Below are positions 26,166 to 35,650 of a stretch of DNA of 64,000 nt, piece by piece. Under the pieces are notes generated by a model. It made no database searches and had not been told where the DNA came from. It worked only from the letters and a program-made list of their open reading frames with translations. Origin of the DNA: Oscillatoriophycideae cyanobacterium NC_groundwater_1537_Pr4_S-0.65um_50_18 (lineage in GTDB: Bacteria > Cyanobacteriota > Cyanobacteriia > Elainellales > Elainellaceae); the NCBI GenBank assembly GCA_016208305.1, contig JACQYI010000060.1, positions 1-64,000 on the forward strand, read 5' to 3'. Position 1 is the first letter of the stretch. Every line of letters starts with the position of its first letter. The position numbers were made by a program, and so were the translations under genes.

Positions 26166-27932
26166 ATGATACCAACGTTGAGCGAGGCAACTATTCGTCA
26201 TCATACGATCGCCCAATCCTTTGAACGGGGGCAATCGTATTATCGCAGTGGCTCCGTCTATTCACTGGTGCAGCGCGGCAATACCTTGTCTGCCCAGGTT
26301 GAAGGAAGCGAGGCAGAGGCTTACCGCATCAATATTCAGTTTGACAAAAGTGGAATTACCCGTGCGACCTGTACCTGTCCCTATGATTACGAAGGGTGGT
26401 GCAAACACATCGTTGCGACGCTCCTGACCTGCCTGCATCAGCCGGAGCAAATTGAGCAACGTCCTGATTTTGCTGAGATTCTGGCTCCTCTCAGCCACGA
26501 ACAGCTTCGAGCGATCGTGCAAAATCTTGCCAATGAGCAGCCCGAATGGATGGATGCCGTTGAGATTCAGATTGCCTTGCTGACCCCATCCAAAACCCAA
26601 AAATCGCAAAAGGCTCCTCGTCGTACCACCGTCGATCCAAAACCGATTGAGCGGCAAGTTGAGCGAATTATCGATCGGTATGTAGAGCAGTGGAATGATG
26701 AACCTGCTCTGGATGAAATTCGCGAGATTATTCAAAAAGCAGACAAGTTTCTTGAGCAGGGTGACGGCAATAATGCGCTGATCATTTTGGGTGCGATCGT
26801 TCAGGCTTATGTGCAGGACTGGATGAACCTGGACGGCTCCAGCGGCGAAAGTGGAGTGTTTTTTGAAGAGTTAGATGATGCCCTAACTGAAGCAATTTTG
26901 AGTGCTGAATTGACAGCTAGCGAATCTCAGCAATGGCAGAAAGAGCTAAAGAACTGGCAAAAAGAAGTTGACGATTATGGCGTTGATAGCTTTGAAATGA
27001 GCCTTACTGCTTTAGCGCAGGGATGGGACTATCCGCCCCTGCGGGAAGTTTTAGAGGGAAATATTACTGAATGGGGTGTCTGGGAAGACGAAGCCCCTGA
27101 TTTTGCTGATGATCTTGCCCAAATTCGGCTCACGATTCTGGAGCGGCAGGGCAGACATCAAGAGTATCTATATCTTGCAGAAGCAGAAGGGCAGACCGAT
27201 CGCTACTTGCAAATGCTGGCTAAGCTGGGACGAACGGAGGAGGCGATCGCCCAGGCACAGCAGCAGATGAGTTCAGCAGAAGAGGCTTTGGCCTTAGCGC
27301 AAACTCTGCGCGAGCAGGGAGAACTAGAACAGGCACTCAACATTGCCATGAAAGGGCTATCGTTGGGCGGTAGTCATCTTTATCAATTGGCGGTTTGGGC
27401 TAGTGAATTGGCAGAAGGCATCAATCCAGAGATTGCTCTAGAGACGAAATTAACAGCCTTTCAACTTTATCCTTCGTTGTCAGATTACCTGAAACTGAAA
27501 GAGTTGGCAGGTGACCAGTGGCAATCATTGCAGCAAGAATTATTGGCGACTGTGCGAGGACTCCCCGATCACTTACATACTGAAGCAAAGGTGATGATTT
27601 TTCTGCAAGAAGGGTTGATTGACGCAGCAATTTCCACCGTGGATCAACTCAGTTCTTATCAGTCAGCTATCATTCATCCAGTTATGGATGCGGCTGTTGC
27701 TCATTGTCCTGAATGGGTAATCGAGAATGCCCGTCGCCGTGCGGAATCCATTATGAATGAGGGTAAAGCGCAATATTACTATCACGCGATTAACTGGCTG
27801 CGTCGCGTTCGGGCTGCCTATCATCAGTTAGGGCAGCAGGAGGAATGGAAACAATATCGCACCGCACTGCTGCAAACCCATACCCGTAAACGCAAGTTAA
27901 CCTCTATGCTGCAACAGCGAGACTTGACTTAA
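26166..27932 (+). CDS. SWIM zinc-finger protein with helical repeats
   Basis: A 588-residue protein. The SWIM zinc finger is visible as C69-x-C71-x(7)-C79-x-H81 (ATCTCPYDYEGWCKH); this finger binds zinc and is linked with nucleic-acid or protein binding. The rest is almost entirely helical, with TPR-like pairs from about residue 330 (LGRTEEAIAQAQQQMSSAEEA). A basic tail ends it. Cyanobacteria often encode such proteins near SNF2-type helicases, but none is in view here. The precise role is unknown. Confidence 0.8.
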   Translation: MIPTLSEATIRHHTIAQSFERGQSYYRSGSVYSLVQRGNTLSAQVEGSEAEAYRINIQFDKSGITRATCTCPYDYEGWCKHIVATLLTCLHQPEQIEQRPDFAEILAPLSHEQLRAIVQNLANEQPEWMDAVEIQIALLTPSKTQKSQKAPRRTTVDPKPIERQVERIIDRYVEQWNDEPALDEIREIIQKADKFLEQGDGNNALIILGAIVQAYVQDWMNLDGSSGESGVFFEELDDALTEAILSAELTASESQQWQKELKNWQKEVDDYGVDSFEMSLTALAQGWDYPPLREVLEGNITEWGVWEDEAPDFADDLAQIRLTILERQGRHQEYLYLAEAEGQTDRYLQMLAKLGRTEEAIAQAQQQMSSAEEALALAQTLREQGELEQALNIAMKGLSLGGSHLYQLAVWASELAEGINPEIALETKLTAFQLYPSLSDYLKLKELAGDQWQSLQQELLATVRGLPDHLHTEAKVMIFLQEGLIDAAISTVDQLSSYQSAIIHPVMDAAVAHCPEWVIENARRRAESIMNEGKAQYYYHAINWLRRVRAAYHQLGQQEEWKQYRTALLQTHTRKRKLTSMLQQRDLT

Positions 27933-28026
27933 CCTCGATCGCGATAATATTGCTGATAATTGGCATTGGCATCGACAAAACGCTTGAAGAAAATGGCATT
28001 GAATATCAATGAGGTGATTACTCAAG

Positions 28027-28620
28027 ATGGCTTCATCCACTGTATCGAAAAAGATCTCCACACTTGCTCAAATTGCTCAGGAGCTGCGCCAAGGTAAGGA
28101 TTTCAACATCACACGCTTAACCAGCCTCAAGAGCCTCTGTGCTGATCCACAAGCAGCAGGGCAGTTTTGCTTACATCTAGCTCAATTAACTCAGCAGAAT
28201 TTGCAAGATCAGGAGAAACCCGACCATCTTGAAGAAGGAACCTGGCTAAACTGTAAAAATCTCATCAATGAAGCTGTTTCCGAGATGGAAATGTATTTAG
28301 CGGAACCTACAAAGGAAAAAGAAAACCTCTTGCAAAATCTTTTATCACGGGTAAAAGAAGTAAATAATCAATATAAAAATCAAAACTGGGGACTTGTACG
28401 AATTATTCAAAGCACAGAGGTTTTGTTGATTGAGAAAGCGTTGTACGGTGTCCTGCGTCCTTCTGAATCTAGTTATTGGGGCTACCAGATTGCCAGAGAA
28501 TACGCGGAGCGGTATAACTCAAGATACGGTAATGGATTGATTCCAGAATCAGCGCCAATGGTTGAGGACATTGCTAACTTTTGGAGCCAATACTACTTCG
28601 GAAAGCCAGTGGATGACTAG
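28027..28620 (+). CDS. Helical protein of unknown function
   Basis: A 197-residue, soluble, mostly helical protein with no recognised motif. The C-terminal part contains a Trp/Tyr-rich segment (SSYWGYQIAREYAERYN). It follows the SWIM gene by 94 bp on the same strand and is followed by another small unknown gene. Codon use and open length argue that it is real. No function can be proposed. Confidence 0.6.
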   Translation: MASSTVSKKISTLAQIAQELRQGKDFNITRLTSLKSLCADPQAAGQFCLHLAQLTQQNLQDQEKPDHLEEGTWLNCKNLINEAVSEMEMYLAEPTKEKENLLQNLLSRVKEVNNQYKNQNWGLVRIIQSTEVLLIEKALYGVLRPSESSYWGYQIAREYAERYNSRYGNGLIPESAPMVEDIANFWSQYYFGKPVDD

Positions 28621-28714
28621 TTCAGTAATTGCAAACGCAACTCCACACAATTTCGATGAAATAATATAACAAGTCTTGAAAAGAGTGGTCAACCATAAGC
28701 CTGAAAACAAGCAT

Positions 28715-29068
28715 ATGAAATTACCAAGAAAATCAAAACAATGGCTAAGAGAGATCGAAAAGGTGGTCGATGATGCTTATCAAGCATTAGAGCAATCTGA
28801 CCAATCTCAAAGAGAGCAATTGGGGGCTGTTTTGAAGGCTGTTATAGACGGGATTGCAAAAAATAGAGGTATTGAGAGAGCAAAAATTTTGGACAAAAAG
28901 GGAGAAATTGTAGAAGCATTAGCCGTCTATTTAAAGAGCCTGCCTGAAGCACAAAGAGAGTGGACAGGAATTACAACATTTCTGTACATAAAGTTTCATC
29001 AAACTCTAGGGCTTATCAATGAGACGCAGATGCTTAAAATTCTCATGTCACAAAATTTCTTTGCGTGA
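28715..29068 (+). CDS. Small helical protein of unknown function
   Basis: About 117 residues from the ATG at 28715; a TTG start at 28676 is possible but less likely. The protein is basic at the start (KLPRKSKQWLREIEK) and helical throughout, without membrane segments. It lies between two other genes of unknown role on the same strand. No family is recognised. Confidence 0.5.
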   Translation: MKLPRKSKQWLREIEKVVDDAYQALEQSDQSQREQLGAVLKAVIDGIAKNRGIERAKILDKKGEIVEALAVYLKSLPEAQREWTGITTFLYIKFHQTLGLINETQMLKILMSQNFFA

Positions 29069-29190
29069 GTTGTCATTCTTGCCTCTGAGTTAGAAGACGA
29101 AGCAAGTGGTAGAACATTATCCTAAATGTAATGTTCACCAGCGACGCAGTAATTTATGGAAAGCAATGAAACAAATGGGGTTAACCTGAT

Positions 29191-30309
29191 ATGAGCGAAT
29201 ATCAGTACTATGAATTTCAGGCGATCGATCGCCCCTTGACTGTGAAAGAGCAGGATGAGATTCGCAAACGCTCCAGTCGAGTGAAGCTTACCCCTACCCA
29301 GGCAATTTTTGAGTATCACTACGGTGACTTTCGGGGTGGTTCAGAGGAAATTTTAACCCAGTATTTTGACATGATGTTCTACATCGCCAACTGGGGTACC
29401 TGGCAACTGATATTTCGGTTTCCGAAGGCGATCGTTGATCTAAACTGGTTTCAGCCCTATGAGCTTGAGGATACAATTACCGTTTCTACGACCTCTAAGT
29501 ATGTCATTTTAGATATCCACATCACTGAGGAAGAAGGTATTTGAGGCTGGGTTGAAGGGGAGGGTTGGCTGCCGCGTTTATTGCCGCTTCGAGATGAGTT
29601 GCTGCGCGGTGATTTGCGTTTGCTGTATCTGGTTTGGCTCCGCACAGCTCCCTATCTTGCGGAAAATACCCTGGAAGATGATCCCGTTGAACCCCCTATT
29701 CCGCCTAACCTAGACAAGCTGTCTGACCCACTTCAAGCGTTTGTCGAACTGGTAGAACTTGATCGAGACTTAGTTGTGGCGGCAGCCCAGGCCAGCGATC
29801 GCCAGGAACCGATCGCAGAACCACCCCTAGAAAACTGGCTGGAGGAACTATCAACAGACGAAAAGCAGGAGTTTTTGCTGAAACTGGTGCGGCGAGAACC
29901 GCAGGTTGATCTGCAACTGATTAATCGCTTGAAGGAACTCGCAGGTGTAGCTCAATCCATGCCTCGATCGAACTTAGGACATCGACGGCTTTCTGAACTG
30001 CAAGAAATTGCCAAGACTATTAGAAACAAGTGTCACCAACAGGAACAGAATACCGCCAGGAAAAAGCGCATCAAGGAACTGGAAGCCCTGGCATCGAGAG
30101 AAGCCCAAACTTGGAAGCGAGTGGTAGAACTGATTGAGTTGAAGCAGGCTAAACCCTACGATGAAGCCACGGCTCTACTGGTAGATCTACACGACTTGGC
30201 AAAACATCAGGGACGATTACCCGAATTTATTCAACGATTTGAACAGCTTAAGTCAGACTACCAAAACCGTCCTGCCTTAATTACACGGTTCAAAACCATC
30301 AAAATGTAA
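29191..30309 (+). pseudogene. Conserved-type protein gene interrupted by one in-frame TGA
   Basis: Two open segments lie in the same frame, 29191-29541 and 29545-30309, separated only by TGA at 29542-29544. The reading frame is otherwise open for 372 codons. The protein around the stop reads ITEEEGI, stop, GWVEGEGWLPRLLPLRDELL, which looks continuous. The N-terminal part is aromatic-rich; the C-terminal half is helical and charged. A single-base change from a Trp, Arg or Gly codon would explain it. About 100 bp upstream (29,091-29,189) an open frame ending KAMKQMGLT may be the tail of a lost gene. Confidence 0.7.
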
Positions 30310-30402
30310 TGGGTCAATTCAGATAACTCTCTTTGAAAACCTGGCATCATTCTAGGCTGTACTGCGGCAACGAGATGCCTTATCAGGCAGCAAAGGTTTG
30401 GC

Positions 30403-30717
30403 TTAAGTCACATTCAGCCCAATCAAACTGATGCAGTCTACCAAAACTCTAACCTTACGAGCTTCTTCCACCATCTGCAATCCTGCTACGTTGGCATGAT
30501 AGTGCAAGGCCAGCCGCTGCTGATAAGGTTCACGCTTGAAACCACCAAGGCGCGCTGGCAATATTGCCCTCAAATATAAACGAGAGCCGATTGCCTCAAC
30601 ACTCACGCCAACTTGTGCAGAACGCAGTCGGCCATTTGTTTGCCTTAGTCGTCCCTCAAAATCCATTTGCCTTGTAGAGATCGATTTGAATTGAGATCCG
30701 AAACCATTTCGATCCAT
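30403..30717 (-). pseudogene. N-terminal fragment of a cyanobacterial site-specific integrase
   Basis: A 104-residue frame with features I associate with the arm-binding N-terminus of cyanobacterial tyrosine integrases: RLRQTNGRLRSAQVGVSVE, then RLYLRAILPA and KREPYQQRLALHYHANVAGL. The core-binding and catalytic domains are absent, so this is a truncated remnant. Its start codon lies inside the left arm of a 25-bp inverted repeat. It marks an old mobile-element event. The surrounding 30,310-31,246 holds no intact gene. Confidence 0.6.
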
Positions 30718-30943
30718 TTGTCCAGCTAATTAGCTGTAAGATTCACTGGGAGCAGGTTCTAACCGAACACGAAGGGGACATAACGGTCAGAACTGTATCC
30801 CCAAAATGAACGTCCTGAAAATGCTGTCTAGGTAGAAGATCTTGCTTGAAACCTAGAGTGGGCAAAGCTTTTAAGGAACGACAAGGTGGGATCATGAGAT
30901 TTCACTAACGTAGAAGAAAAATGGATCGAAATGGTTTCGGATC
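30695..30943. repeat. 25-bp perfect inverted repeat around a 199-bp segment
   Basis: Positions 30695-30719 and 30919-30943 are exact inverted copies, beginning GATCCGAAACC on the left and ending TTTCGGATC on the right. Each arm encodes, outward from the enclosed segment, the same start MDRNGFGS. The left copy continues as the integrase fragment; the right copy meets a stop after 13 codons. The arrangement is either a head-to-head partial duplication or an invertible segment. Confidence 0.75.
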
Positions 30944-31003
30944 GCTTGGAAATCTCTTTTAGAGCTAGGTTGAGAAATTAAATTTGCAGAAGAAAAACTA
31001 TTC

Positions 31004-31054
31004 TGTATCTAAGTGTATCTTTACTAACTGTATCTAACTGTATCCATGTGTATC
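31004..31054. repeat. Iterated TGTATC hexamer, five copies
   Basis: TGTATC occurs at 31004, 31014, 31029, 31039 and 31049, with spacings of 10, 15, 10 and 10 bp, so most copies lie on one face of the helix. It is about 200 bp before the nucleotidyltransferase gene. It could be a regulator-binding array or a decayed short tandem repeat. Confidence 0.5.
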
Positions 31055-31246
31055 CATCTCTTGGATTGTAGGTGATGAGCGGTATTCTAAGCGCCAGGTT
31101 TCCTAGATAGCGGTGCTGTTTCGCACGATCGCTGCGATGCCAATCCGTCAGCAGGAGATGCACTCCCATCAGTAGTTTGCAGTGAGAGGTGTTCGTTCGC
31201 CTTCGCTGTTTATCTCTAGTGCGGTCTTAATAGGAAGTAACTCTAA

Positions 31247-32122
31247 ATGGGTGAATCGATGAACACGGATCAGCAATTGCCTCAATTTATCCATCAGGTT
31301 ATCGATCGCTTGCAAGCAATCGAGGGGATTGTGGCGATCGCTCTGGGTGGCTCAAGGGCAAGAGGCACCCATACCCACCAGTCAGATGTGGATCTGGGAA
31401 TTTATTACCAACCAGAGAACCCACCCGATCTCCTTTCACTCAACCACCTTGCCTCCCAACTAGACGACAATCACCGTACAAACTTGATCACCCCAATCGG
31501 CGGGTGGGGAAAATGGATTAATGGTGGAGGGTGGCTCAAGGTGGAAGGTATTCCAATCGATTTTCTCTATCGGGATGTCGCTCAGGTGACTCGAATCATC
31601 GATGACTGTCATAGTGGACAAATCACGATCGACTACCAACCCGGACACCCCCACGGTTTTGTATCCTCAATCTACATGGGTGAAGTTGCCCTTGGTCTAC
31701 CACTTCACGATCCACAGGGCATTTTAGCGACTTTGAAAGCTAAGACAAGCCCTTATCCGGTAAAGCTTAAGGAAACAACCATTAACAAATTCGCCTGGGA
31801 AATCAGCTTCTCGCTGGTGGTTGCTCAAAAGGCAGTTGCACGCGGTGATATTGCCTATGCCGCAGGTTGCTGTTTTCGCAGTGTGGCATGTATGAATCAG
31901 ACGCTCTTTGCATTGAATGAGATGTACCTGCTGAATGAGAAGGGTGCTGTGGCACTTGCGAATGGCTTTACACTTTGCCCCCTAGACTATCAAATACGGG
32001 TTGAGTCAGTGTTTGCGTTGTTAGCGGCTGATGCAAAATCGATCAGAGAGGCGATCGCTATTCTGAATGAGATTGAGCGGGAATTGAGCCAGTGGTATGG
32101 CGATCGGCGATTAGAAATCTAA
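31247..32122 (+). CDS. Nucleotidyltransferase-domain protein
   Basis: A 291-residue protein. The polymerase-beta-like nucleotidyltransferase motif is clear near residue 35: GGSRARGTHTHQSDVDLGIY, giving GS and the two metal-binding Asp residues of DVD. The helical C-terminal half may bind the substrate, as in aminoglycoside adenylyltransferases and related MNT proteins. A second ATG lies at 31259. Whether it modifies an antibiotic, a protein or a nucleotide cannot be told. No HEPN partner gene is adjacent, which speaks against a classical MNT-HEPN toxin pair. Confidence 0.75.
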   Translation: MGESMNTDQQLPQFIHQVIDRLQAIEGIVAIALGGSRARGTHTHQSDVDLGIYYQPENPPDLLSLNHLASQLDDNHRTNLITPIGGWGKWINGGGWLKVEGIPIDFLYRDVAQVTRIIDDCHSGQITIDYQPGHPHGFVSSIYMGEVALGLPLHDPQGILATLKAKTSPYPVKLKETTINKFAWEISFSLVVAQKAVARGDIAYAAGCCFRSVACMNQTLFALNEMYLLNEKGAVALANGFTLCPLDYQIRVESVFALLAADAKSIREAIAILNEIERELSQWYGDRRLEI

Positions 32123-32169
32123 AACGGATTCAAAAGATTGTGAAGGGGAGATTGGAGTAAGATCGCTCA

Positions 32170-32340
32170 CATCTCACAGCGATCGCCAATGGGTAGGAGG
32201 ATACCTAATACTGAGCCTGTGACTCTGCCATCCGAGGTGACATCCGGCGAATCCTCTGCCGCTGCTGAAAAGAGAATGCCTTTGGACGTTACAGTCGCAT
32301 CAGTGAAGCTCAAGTTCAGCTATGCAAATTGCCCAAATCA
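32170..32340 (-). pseudogene. Remnant resembling a DUF6929-type protein C-terminus
   Basis: On the minus strand the frames here read QYDLGNLHS and, after a shift, NLSFTDATVTSKGILFSAAA then EDSPDVTSDGRVTGSVLGIL. The FTDAT...LFSAAAED...G...GS pattern matches my memory of DUF6929-type proteins (beta-propeller-like). The frame shifts and the missing N-terminus show it is decayed. The identification is tentative. Confidence 0.35.
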
Positions 32341-33052
32341 TACTGGCAAATGTACTGCGACACCATCCTCATGGGTTGTTAAAGCTGCACGGAGATCGCC
32401 TTTTAGCGCATTTTTAGAAGTTTCAGAATTCCTGAGCGTGTTGGGAGCCATAGTGTTTTGTAATTCTGATCAGAGTAAGGGGTAATGGCACCCAGTGAGA
32501 CGGATACTTGAAGTGAGCAACATCCAGTAGAAAAGATCCAGTAGAAGGACAAGATCTCGCTGTGGACGACAACCTCTAATTGGCGAAAAATGTCTACCTA
32601 CAGTCCGCCTTAACACTTTGCGACTGTAGACAGCAACCCTGTGAATCCCACGTACTGTGGAGGCAATGCGTTTTACGTCCTGCCGAAACTCGTCTAAGCT
32701 CCTCTCTGTGTAACGGTGGGAGTGACCTTTGCCCCATTACAACGGGAAATGCTAGCGAATTCCTCTAGAGTGATAACTGTTTCCTGAATGGCTGAAAGAG
32801 CTTTACAACAATCCAGCATTTCTTTCTCCATATCCCTCGCCAGATTCACCCTGAATCGATCGCATCAGCCAACGTCCAGCCGTGATTGCTGGAATGCAAA
32901 TTCCCAAAATGAACTGAGGCTAATCTTTCACCTGATGTTTCCTTGGCTTGAAAATTTTTTCAGAGGATGTCGAAATGGAGGGCGATCGCTCGTCATTAAA
33001 GTAAGCCCGAAACAAACGGGTCTTTTAGCCCACCTTCAACAAAGGACAGCCG
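32341..33052. other. Stretch without a supported gene
   Basis: About 710 bp between the decayed remnant and the DGPF gene. Short open frames exist on both strands, but none has a recognisable motif, plausible start signal or family pattern. I see one near-palindrome around GTCTACCTACAGTC and GACTGTAGAC (about 32,592-32,634). It probably represents eroded accessory DNA. Confidence 0.4.
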
Positions 33053-33406
33053 ATGAAATACGCCATTCTGGTTTACGAGACCGAGACAACGTTCGCTGAT
33101 CGCACCAGTGACCAGCAAGAAGCCTATTGGGGGGCATACAACGCCTATTCGCAAGCCCTGGTAGAAGCCGGGGTCATGGCAGGCGGTGCAGCCCTGCATC
33201 CCCCTCACACGGCAACAGCCGTACAACTGCTTGAAGGACAGCGCAAGGTGCAGGATGGTCCCTTTGCGGATACTAAAGAACAGTTGGGTGGCTTTTTTAT
33301 CATTGATGTTCCCGATTTGGATACCGCTTTGGATTGGGCAGCCCGCTGTCCTGCTGCCAGCAGTTGCGGTGTGGAAGTGCGTCCATTGCTTCCTATGAAT
33401 GACTAG
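33053..33406 (+). CDS. DGPF (YCII-related) protein, partner of ECF42 sigma factor
   Basis: A 117-residue protein with a ferredoxin-like YCII fold. The hallmark VQDGPFADTKEQLGGFF gives the DGPF family its name. It lies 9 bp before a sigma factor gene, the conserved arrangement of ECF42-type systems in which one or more DGPF genes accompany the sigma gene and are thought to be its targets or partners. The biochemical role of DGPF proteins is unsettled. Confidence 0.85.
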   Translation: MKYAILVYETETTFADRTSDQQEAYWGAYNAYSQALVEAGVMAGGAALHPPHTATAVQLLEGQRKVQDGPFADTKEQLGGFFIIDVPDLDTALDWAARCPAASSCGVEVRPLLPMND

Positions 33407-33415
33407 AGTTTTATT

Positions 33416-34639
33416 ATGGATGCACGCCGAGCGGCAGAACTGGCAGCCCGCAATGCCTACGGGCGATTACTCGCCTATCTTGCGATTCAATCAAAGGATC
33501 TTACAGTTGCTGAAGATGCGCTCGGCGATGCCTTCCTGGCGGCTCTGAAAACCTGGACAGAACGGGGAGTACCTGACAACCCGGAAGCATGGTTATTGGT
33601 TGCCGCTCGTCATCGCCTCATTGATAACGCTCGCCATACCAAGGTCAAAACCTCTGTCATCAATACACTCAAACAGTTCTCAGTTGAGGGAAGAGAAGAC
33701 CCAGCGATGGAGGTTGTATTTCCCGATGAACGGCTCAAATTATTGTTTATCTGTGCTCACCCGGCGATCGCGCCTGAAATTCGCACCCCCCTGATGCTGC
33801 AAACCGTCCTCGGTCTGAACGCGGCTCAGATTGCCTCTGCCTTTCTGGTTGCACCCACCACGATGGGTCAGCGACTGGTGCGAGCAAAAACCAAAATTCG
33901 CGATGCGGGCATTCGGTTTGAGTTGCCGGAAGCGAGTGATCTACCCACCCGATTAGAGGCGGTATTGGAAGCCATTTATGCTGCCTACAGTAATGGCTGG
34001 GAGAATATCACCGGAGCAGACCCCCGCCAGAAGGGATTAACAGAGGAAGCGATTTGGCTGGCTCGTCTGTGTGTACAGTTGATGCCAGAAGCACCAGAAA
34101 CACGGGGACTCCTTGCTCTGATGCTACATTGTGAAGCCCGTCGAGATGCCCGTCGCACCCCAGAGGGGGCTTATGTGCCACTGTCAGAGCAGGATGTCAC
34201 CCGTTGGTCAAAGCCACTGATCAAGGAAGCAGAGACTGAATTGATGCAAGCAGCAACGTTTAAGAAATTGGGACGATTTCAGCTAGAAGCGGCAATTCAA
34301 TCGGCTCATGCTCAACGCGTTTTCTCTGGAACCGTAGATTGGGCTGCGCTGGTACTGCTCTACGAAGGACTGATTCAGCTTTCGCCCACACTCGGCGCAT
34401 TAATCGGTCAAGCAGCCGCGATCGCAGAGGTAAAAGGGACAGCGCAAGGATGGGCGTTGCTGGAATTGCTGCCAACTGAAGCTGTGGCAAACTATCAACC
34501 CTATTGGGCACTCAAAGCACGTTTGCTCAAGCAATTAGGTCGAAAATCTGAAGCGCAGGTTGCTTATAATCATGCAATCGGACTGGTAGAAGATCCTGCT
34601 ATCCGTCAGTTTTTGCTTCGTCAGTCTCTTGATTCTTAA
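33416..34639 (+). CDS. ECF42-type RNA polymerase sigma factor with C-terminal extension
   Basis: A 407-residue sigma factor, about twice the length of simple ECF sigmas. Region 2 covers about residues 10-80 (YLAIQSKDLTVAEDALGDAF) and region 4 about 120-180 (LGLNAAQIASAFLVAPTTMG). The C-terminal 210 residues are helical TPR-like repeats with WALLELLPTEA, as in group ECF42, where this extension is needed for activity. No anti-sigma gene is present, as is usual for the group. It is probably cotranscribed with the DGPF gene. Confidence 0.85.
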   Translation: MDARRAAELAARNAYGRLLAYLAIQSKDLTVAEDALGDAFLAALKTWTERGVPDNPEAWLLVAARHRLIDNARHTKVKTSVINTLKQFSVEGREDPAMEVVFPDERLKLLFICAHPAIAPEIRTPLMLQTVLGLNAAQIASAFLVAPTTMGQRLVRAKTKIRDAGIRFELPEASDLPTRLEAVLEAIYAAYSNGWENITGADPRQKGLTEEAIWLARLCVQLMPEAPETRGLLALMLHCEARRDARRTPEGAYVPLSEQDVTRWSKPLIKEAETELMQAATFKKLGRFQLEAAIQSAHAQRVFSGTVDWAALVLLYEGLIQLSPTLGALIGQAAAIAEVKGTAQGWALLELLPTEAVANYQPYWALKARLLKQLGRKSEAQVAYNHAIGLVEDPAIRQFLLRQSLDS

Positions 34640-35011
34640 CAACCCGAATTGCTGGCAAATTTGATAGGTGCGATCGCTTTTCTACAAAAGTGTTCTCTCG
34701 GTTGGCGTTCATGCAGGTTGAGTGAGGGGCGATCGGTGTGTTTGCATGAAAGCGCCACAAATAAACTTTTCTATCAATCCCAAAATAATCCGGCACACTT
34801 AACGATTCTGCTTAGAGCAGGTAGTTGTACTGTATTCATCTGTCTAATCACCCAATTTGGGATCTTAGACGGAAAGTTTCAGTCTAATAAGTTGTTAGCT
34901 GGCTTCAATTAAAGGTGGTGACACTCAATAAATCCTACTTAATTAGGAGGCATTACGTTTAGCCCCGTGGAAGATGGTCTGTATTACTGCTTCGTTAGAA
35001 GCTGAATCAAT
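34640..35011. other. Intergenic region with a palindrome, no supported gene
   Basis: About 370 bp without a convincing gene. GTCTAA (34842-34847) and TTAGAC (34865-34870) flank CCCAATTTGGG, giving a small interrupted palindrome. CGTTAGAAGC near 34,993 resembles one half of an attC-like site, but I find no matching partner half. Confidence 0.4.
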
Positions 35012-35644
35012 ATGACTTTCTTCTCCAGTTGGCTGACCGTCTTTCTAATTAGCCTAATTGTAGTCATTACTCCAGGTCCTGATTTTGCCTTGACCTTGCG
35101 TAGCAGATTGGCATATTCACGTCGGGCAGGAGTATACACGGCGATCGGCTTGGGTTGTGGCAATTTAGTACACACAGCCTATTCAATCATTGGGATTGGA
35201 GCGATCATTTCTCGCTCGATTGTATTCTTCCATCTCTTAAAGTGGGTAGGTGCTGCCTACTTAATCTATCTAGGCATCAAATCTGTCAAAGCTAAAAAAG
35301 CAGTCTCTTCTCAAAGAACAGTACAAAGGCAAAGAGAAATCAGCCGATGGGCAGCATTTCGGACTGGTTTTCTCGGTAATGTGCTAAATCCTAAAGCCCC
35401 TCCATTTTTCTTCATGTTGTTTACTCAAGTGGTCCAGCCTACAACGCCGATTACAGCACAAGTCATCTATGGCGTAACGGTTGGAGGTGTTGCTGGAATT
35501 TGGTTCATTTTAGTTGCATTACTGATTTCGCAACGCTCAATCAAAGAACGCATTCTATCCTTCTCGCACTGGTTAGAGCGGTTAACAGGTGCTTTTCTGA
35601 TTGTTTTAGGTTTACGGCTAGCAGTCGCGGAACAAGGCAAATAG
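35012..35644 (+). CDS. LysE/RhtB-family amino-acid exporter
   Basis: A 210-residue membrane protein with six predicted hydrophobic segments. The family signature is clear near the start: ISLIVVITPGPDFALTLR, then GLGCGNLVHTAYS and VGAAYLIYLGIKS, and later GNVLNPKAPPFFF. LysE-type proteins export amino acids or similar small molecules across the inner membrane. An attC-like site begins 7 bp after the stop, in the same orientation, so this looks like a mobile cassette gene. Confidence 0.85.
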   Translation: MTFFSSWLTVFLISLIVVITPGPDFALTLRSRLAYSRRAGVYTAIGLGCGNLVHTAYSIIGIGAIISRSIVFFHLLKWVGAAYLIYLGIKSVKAKKAVSSQRTVQRQREISRWAAFRTGFLGNVLNPKAPPFFFMLFTQVVQPTTPITAQVIYGVTVGGVAGIWFILVALLISQRSIKERILSFSHWLERLTGAFLIVLGLRLAVAEQGK

Positions 35645-35650
35645 CCAGCC

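Noticed and set aside
32189-32485. Rightward 98-codon frame.
   Set aside because: No motif or ribosome site; the opposite strand shows a recognisable decayed protein.
34649-34912. Rightward 87-codon frame between the sigma factor and LysE genes.
   Set aside because: Low-quality composition, no start signal, and it crosses a palindrome.
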